From assembly GCA_900545515.1 (NCBI GenBank), contig UQZA01000024.1:1-36801 (forward strand): a stretch of DNA of 36,801 nucleotides, in the 5' to 3' direction. Under the pieces are notes generated by a model. It had not been told where the DNA came from. It saw only the letters and a program-made list of their open reading frames with translations, and did no database searches. How positions within the stretch are numbered: the first letter of the stretch is position 1; each line of letters begins with the position of its first letter. Origin of the DNA: an uncultured Eubacteriales bacterium. GTDB taxonomy: Bacteria > Bacillota > Clostridia > Oscillospirales > Oscillospiraceae. This document shows positions 33,345 through 36,801 of the stretch, in pieces. The translations under genes and the position numbers were made by a program.

Positions 33345-34604
33345 CTATCCCGGATCAGATTCCTGGTAAAGGGCGGGAGTCGCAAAGTACCGGCGGGTCA
33401 ATGCGGTGTAGGAGCCCAAAACATCCATTTCCGCCAGGGGACGCTGGTCATAGTGAATTTCAAAGGGTCCTTCCGGAGGAAAGTACTGGAATTCCCGGAG
33501 GATTCCCCGAAGCCGCTGGTCAAAGTACGGGTCGGCCCAGGCGTAATCGCCTTGAAACACAATGAGATCCGGGTCAAAAACCAGGGAAATGTTTCTGAGA
33601 GCCGCAGCAAAGGCCCGGGCCAGGTAATCGACCAGGTAACGGGCCAGAGGGTCCTCCTGGCTGGAGGCGGCAAATACCTGGGGGATGGTGATTTGCTCCG
33701 GATCGCTCTGCAGCAGGGAAGACCCGGGGAAATGTGCCGCCTGCTGCTGCAAAATACTGCGGACCCGGTCTACGCTCACCAGCCGCTCCAGGCAGCCGTG
33801 GCTGCCGCAGCCGCAGGTTTCGGGATCACTGGGGTCGATGATCATGTGGCCGATTTCCCCAATGAGGGAGTTCTTGCCCCCCAGAATGCGCCCCTTTTCG
33901 ATGAGGCAGCTGGACAGGCCCCAGCAGGCAAAAATGACCAGGACCCGCTTGCCGGCAAGGTCCTTCTCCAGGAGAAAAGGCCGGGCTGTCATTTTGCCGG
34001 CATTTTCCAGGAAAATCATGGTGTTGGGGGCAAAGTATGGCTGCAAATAGGACACCAGGGGAACATCGGTGCCCCATGCAGGCGATTGGGAGCTGTATTT
34101 CAGCCGGCCGGTTTTATAGTCTACCGTACCTGCGGTGGAGACGCTGACGGCGCAGAGATTTTCCGGAGGGATTTGATACTGCTCCAACAGCTCCACAGAA
34201 AGGCGGCCCACGTGGTCCATGGCCGCTTTCGGGTCCGGGGGAAGGGGACGGGACAGGCAGATCTGGCCCTTTAGCTGCTGGCCGATGGTAAACAGGTGCA
34301 GCCGCAGCTCCTGAGGCCACAGGGTGATGCATAGGAAGTATTTCTCTGGTGAGAGGGCAAAGAGCTCCGGCCGCTTACCGCCCACGTGGGTGGAGTCGCC
34401 CTTTCCAACGGAGATCAAAAGGCCGCTTCGCAGAAAAAATTGAATGGACTTCATCACAGTCTGCCGGCTGAGGCCAATGGTGGCGGAAATATCGTTGGTG
34501 CTGCACACACCGCCGGACAGAAAGGTCTCAATGACCTGGATGCGGTTGCCATATTTCAAGTCTGCGGGGCAGGCGGGGGAGCCAACATTGTTGTTTTTTT
34601 GCAC
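33345..34604 (-). CDS. ROK-family (NagC/XylR-like) transcriptional regulator
   Basis: A 419-residue regulator. An N-terminal winged helix (about residues 20-75, NDISATIGLSRQTVMKSIQFFLRSGLL) precedes a ROK sugar-binding domain. The ROK zinc motif begins at Cys264 (CGCGSHGCLE), after GEIGHMIIDP. The ATP-binding DxGGT motif of true ROK kinases is absent (ITLWPQELRLHLF at that position), so it acts as a regulator rather than a kinase. The GTG start has AGGAGTG about 11 bases upstream. It is divergent from the GH85 glycosidase gene across 555 bases that contain operator-like dyads, so it may sense an amino sugar or glycan product and control that enzyme. That link is inference. Confidence 0.9.
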   Translation of the reverse strand: MQKNNNVGSPACPADLKYGNRIQVIETFLSGGVCSTNDISATIGLSRQTVMKSIQFFLRSGLLISVGKGDSTHVGGKRPELFALSPEKYFLCITLWPQELRLHLFTIGQQLKGQICLSRPLPPDPKAAMDHVGRLSVELLEQYQIPPENLCAVSVSTAGTVDYKTGRLKYSSQSPAWGTDVPLVSYLQPYFAPNTMIFLENAGKMTARPFLLEKDLAGKRVLVIFACWGLSSCLIEKGRILGGKNSLIGEIGHMIIDPSDPETCGCGSHGCLERLVSVDRVRSILQQQAAHFPGSSLLQSDPEQITIPQVFAASSQEDPLARYLVDYLARAFAAALRNISLVFDPDLIVFQGDYAWADPYFDQRLRGILREFQYFPPEGPFEIHYDQRPLAEMDVLGSYTALTRRYFATPALYQESDPG

Positions 34605-34664
34605 AGGGGGTCACACTCCTCGCAGGCATCGGGACCTGCATTTGAAATTCGTCTATTATGTTAC

Positions 34665-34693
34665 ACAGTATCATAGATTGAGGAAAAATGCAA
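34665..34693 (-). promoter_or_regulatory. Candidate promoter of the ROK regulator
   Basis: On the minus strand TTGCAT (34693-34688), a 17-base spacer and TACTGT (34670-34665), about 60 bases before the GTG start. Match to consensus is moderate. Confidence 0.5.
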
Positions 34694-34972
34694 GTGGATG
34701 CATCGCAGAAGATAGGGCGCAGCTGTGGCGAATGAGGAACGGCGATCGGTTACAGACCGTGGCAGGGCCGATTCAGAAAAAGTAAGTTCTGCTGACTTAG
34801 TAGGGCGCGGCCTCGGATGGATGGGTAGAGAATCACGGCACACCCCATAGAGGCGTACATCGGCTTCCTTCTATGACCCGTCCTGAAAGCGGACATCCAG
34901 TTGTCTGCCGGAAAAAGGGCTGGAGTCTGTCTGAAATAGAATTCGGGCCGGCTGGCCGTTTTTGCATTTTCA

Positions 34973-35010
34973 ACAAATTCGCCAGGTGGAATTTGTGGGA
35001 TCCTCACAAA
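34973..35010. promoter_or_regulatory. Overlapping operator-like dyads upstream of the GH85 promoter
   Basis: ACAAATTC (34973-34980) and GAATTTGT (34989-34996) form a perfect 8-bp repeat with an 8-base spacer. TTTGTG (34992-34997) and CACAAA (35005-35010) form a second dyad sharing the middle half-site, centred on GGATCC. The block ends 25 bases before the -35 box. A regulator dimer, perhaps the divergent ROK protein, could bind either pair. Confidence 0.5.
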
Positions 35011-35035
35011 GTTTTCAAAGACTCTGGAAGAAGTG

Positions 35036-35064
35036 TTGCAGAACATGTGGGTTCGTGTTACAAT
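35036..35064 (+). promoter_or_regulatory. Promoter of the GH85 gene
   Basis: TTGCAG (35036-35041), a 17-base spacer and TACAAT (35059-35064). The predicted leader of about 90 bases contains the CGCTGCAG/CTGCAGCG hairpin (35103-35126). Confidence 0.8.
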
Positions 35065-35159
35065 TTAAGTAACGTCAGCCGGTTACATAACTTTGTTTTC
35101 AACGCTGCAGCCCGAAAACTGCAGCGCGTGAAATAAAATTTGAAGGGAGCAATACACAA

Positions 35160-36801
35160 ATGAAGGAAAACCATCTGAAACGGCTTTTGTCCTTCGTCCT
35201 GGTGATCGCCATGGTGGTCTCTCTGTGCCCCACCATTGCCTTTGCCGGTGACACTCTGCCCTATCAGGGCGAGAGCGCTTTGGCGGACAACGAGCCCACA
35301 TCTCACGGTTACCGGGCCGAGGACCTGCTGTCCTGGGATCCGGCGACGGACCCGGACGCGGAGCTTCTGCGGGCGCGGGTGCCTCTGCAGAACCGCATTG
35401 AAGCGGTTGCAGCCACTCAGGCCAACCCCAGCCTGAACCCGGAGGTGGAGTACCTGACCTTGGCTGGCGACTATGGCAACGCCTTCTTCGGCGGCACCTC
35501 GTACACCAACGAGTTCAGCGAATACTGCTTCAACTTCTGGCAGTACATCGACTACTACGCCCCCTGGCACGGCCAGACTACGGCTACCACACCCATTGAG
35601 CTGTGGGATGCGGAAGGCGAGCGGAAGGGTACCAACAATTGGGAAGGACGGAAGTTTGAGTTCGGCATGATGAATCTGCCCAACGCCGCCTACACCAACG
35701 CCGCTCACAAGAACGGCGTTTTGTCCCTGGGCTGCATCTTCCTGCCCCGGGCCTACCAGTCCTGGCGGACCCTCATCCAGAGAGATGAGAACGGCGGCTT
35801 CCCCTATGCAGACAAGCTGATTGAGATCACCAAGTACTATGGCTTCGACGGCTGGTTTGTGAATCTGGAAGGCTCTGACAGCCCCTCCGGCACAGCCAAG
35901 GAGGAGCTGGCTGCCTTCCTGAGGTACCTGCGGGACGAGGGCGGCCTGTACATCCAGTACTACAACGCCGGCGGCAGCATCGATACCCAGATGATGAACG
36001 CCGGTGCGGCCGACTCCTTCTTCAAGGATTACGGCTGGAGCACCTCCGGCGCGGTCAGCGAAGTGGAGAAGTACGGCATCGGCGCGGTACACGGCGGCTT
36101 TGAGGCTGGCAACGACCGCTGGAACAATAGTTTCTCCAAGATGTGGCAGGACGGTGAGATTGTCAGCTCCATTGCCACCTTGGGCACTGACTTTGTCCAT
36201 GCCGGCATGGATGAGGACTTCGGAAATTATCAGGAGATGCGCCGGGAGAACGATGACTTCCAGTGGATGAGCGCTGTCCGTGAGCGGGCCTGGTTCACTG
36301 GCTCTTCCGGGAATCCCACAGACGCCACCCCCATTACGGACACGGTTACTGCTGTGGGTAAGACCAATGGCAGTGGCACCAATCAGATGCCTGGCATTGC
36401 CAGCCTGGTGACCGAGCGCTCTGTGGTCAACGGCGACACCTTCGTCACCAATTTCAACACCGGTCACGGCCTGGTCTACGCCGTGGACGGCGAAATCTCC
36501 AACACCCATGAGTGGGCCAACATCTCCATCCAGGACATCCTGCCCACCTGGCAGTTCTGGTTCCAGTCTGAGGGCACGGCTCTTCAGGCGGAGTACGACT
36601 ATGGTACCGGCTATCAGAAGGGTCTGAGCGCTCAGTGGAAGGAGGGCGCCTTGGTGGAAGGCTCTACCACCTACGGAGAGTTCGACTTCGACCTGGTGAA
36701 TCCCTACAACGGCGGTTCCTCTCTGGCCGTTTATGGCAAGGTGGATGCCGATAACTTCATGCATCTGTACAAGACCAACCTGGATGTGACGGACGCCAGC
36801 A
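35160..36801 (+). CDS. Secreted GH85 endo-beta-N-acetylglucosaminidase (partial, runs off window end)
   Basis: An open frame of 547 codons without a stop before the window end. Residues 1-29 are a signal peptide (KRLLSFVLVIAMVVSLCPTIAFA). The remainder matches glycoside hydrolase family 85, which cuts the chitobiose core of N-linked glycans: LTLAGDYGNAFFGGT, FNFWQYIDYYAPWHG, GVLSLGCIFLP, and the active-site strand FDGWFVNLEG with the paired residues Asn235 and Glu237 (N-x-E) used in substrate-assisted catalysis. LYIQYYNAGG, FFKDYGWS and GTDFVHAGMDED follow. AAGGGAG lies ten bases before the ATG. Such enzymes release glycans from host glycoproteins and would complement the two surface proteases. 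The C-terminus, and any wall anchor, lies outside the window. Confidence 0.93.
   Translation, partial: MKENHLKRLLSFVLVIAMVVSLCPTIAFAGDTLPYQGESALADNEPTSHGYRAEDLLSWDPATDPDAELLRARVPLQNRIEAVAATQANPSLNPEVEYLTLAGDYGNAFFGGTSYTNEFSEYCFNFWQYIDYYAPWHGQTTATTPIELWDAEGERKGTNNWEGRKFEFGMMNLPNAAYTNAAHKNGVLSLGCIFLPRAYQSWRTLIQRDENGGFPYADKLIEITKYYGFDGWFVNLEGSDSPSGTAKEELAAFLRYLRDEGGLYIQYYNAGGSIDTQMMNAGAADSFFKDYGWSTSGAVSEVEKYGIGAVHGGFEAGNDRWNNSFSKMWQDGEIVSSIATLGTDFVHAGMDEDFGNYQEMRRENDDFQWMSAVRERAWFTGSSGNPTDATPITDTVTAVGKTNGSGTNQMPGIASLVTERSVVNGDTFVTNFNTGHGLVYAVDGEISNTHEWANISIQDILPTWQFWFQSEGTALQAEYDYGTGYQKGLSAQWKEGALVEGSTTYGEFDFDLVNPYNGGSSLAVYGKVDADNFMHLYKTNLDVTDAS

Larger units (their letters stand above)
34605..35159. 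other. Divergent regulatory region between ROK regulator and GH85 gene
   Basis: This 555-base stretch has no supported gene; short frames in both directions overlap the promoters and have no ribosome sites. It holds a promoter on each strand, two overlapping dyads at 34973-35010, a TAAGT/ACTTA dyad near 34782-34798, a GGCC-GGCT-GGCC-GTTTTT motif (34946-34963) that might be a weak terminator, and a CGCTGCAG/CTGCAGCG hairpin (35103-35126) in the GH85 leader. Confidence 0.6.

Noticed and set aside
34873..35136. An 87-codon plus-strand frame in the regulatory region before GH85
   Set aside because: It has no ribosome site, spans the operator-like dyads and the promoter, and resembles no family.
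35058..36764. A 568-codon minus-strand frame at the window end
   Set aside because: The plus strand encodes a GH85 enzyme with signal peptide, promoter, ribosome site and N-x-E active site. The minus frame would also run through that promoter.

Overview
The window looks like a chromosomal segment of a low-oxygen, Gram-positive gut-type Firmicute, most likely of the Oscillospiraceae (Clostridia). This is inference from the GC-rich coding sequence, strong AGGAGG-type ribosome binding sites, S-layer-homology (SLH) surface proteins, a CIRCE heat-shock operator, BlaI/BlaR1, a DUF3343 plus cysteine desulfurase pair, and a copy of an interspersed repeat of a type I associate with this group. No rRNA, tRNA, CRISPR array, transposase or phage gene is visible.

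Layout. (1) 1-9.6 kb: an XRE-type regulator with a TPR-like region, then a two-gene surface operon: a secreted cohesin-like/SLH protein and a 2401-residue secreted subtilisin-family (S8) protease carrying a dockerin. (2) 9.7-11.1 kb: translationally coupled DUF3343 and cysteine desulfurase genes (sulfur or selenium mobilisation). (3) 11.1-11.7 kb: a CIRCE operator and an Hsp20 gene. (4) 11.9-14.4 kb: a metal-resistance operon of an ArsR/SmtB-type sensor, a free-standing HMA metallochaperone and a Zn/Cd/Pb P1B-ATPase, with a near-consensus promoter, an operator-like dyad and a strong terminator. (5) 14.5-18.2 kb, minus: a 1226-residue six-cupredoxin multicopper oxidase whose copper motifs occur in permuted order, resembling the manganese-oxidase (MnxG) class. 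(6) 18.5-25.3 kb, minus: a second giant S8 protease with its own dockerin-like, cohesin-like and SLH modules. (7) 25.7-29.2 kb: an ArsR-type regulator divergent from a MATE exporter plus GNAT acetyltransferase operon. (8) 29.3-33.2 kb, minus: polyphosphate kinase, then a BlaR1-like/BlaI-like pair. (9) 33.3-36.8 kb: a ROK-family regulator divergent from a secreted GH85 endo-beta-N-acetylglucosaminidase that runs off the window end.

How it fits together. The main theme is the cell surface. Two very large proteases and an N-glycan-releasing GH85 enzyme suggest a cell that degrades host or dietary glycoproteins. The SLH protein carries a cohesin-like fold and its operon partner carries a textbook dockerin, so the protease may be docked to the envelope non-covalently, like a protein-degrading analogue of a cellulosome. 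The second protease has all three module types in one chain. The second theme is stress and metal handling: Hsp20, Zn/Cd efflux, the multicopper oxidase, polyphosphate kinase and drug export.

Limits: all functions come from reading motifs by eye. No database search, structure prediction or promoter statistics were run.
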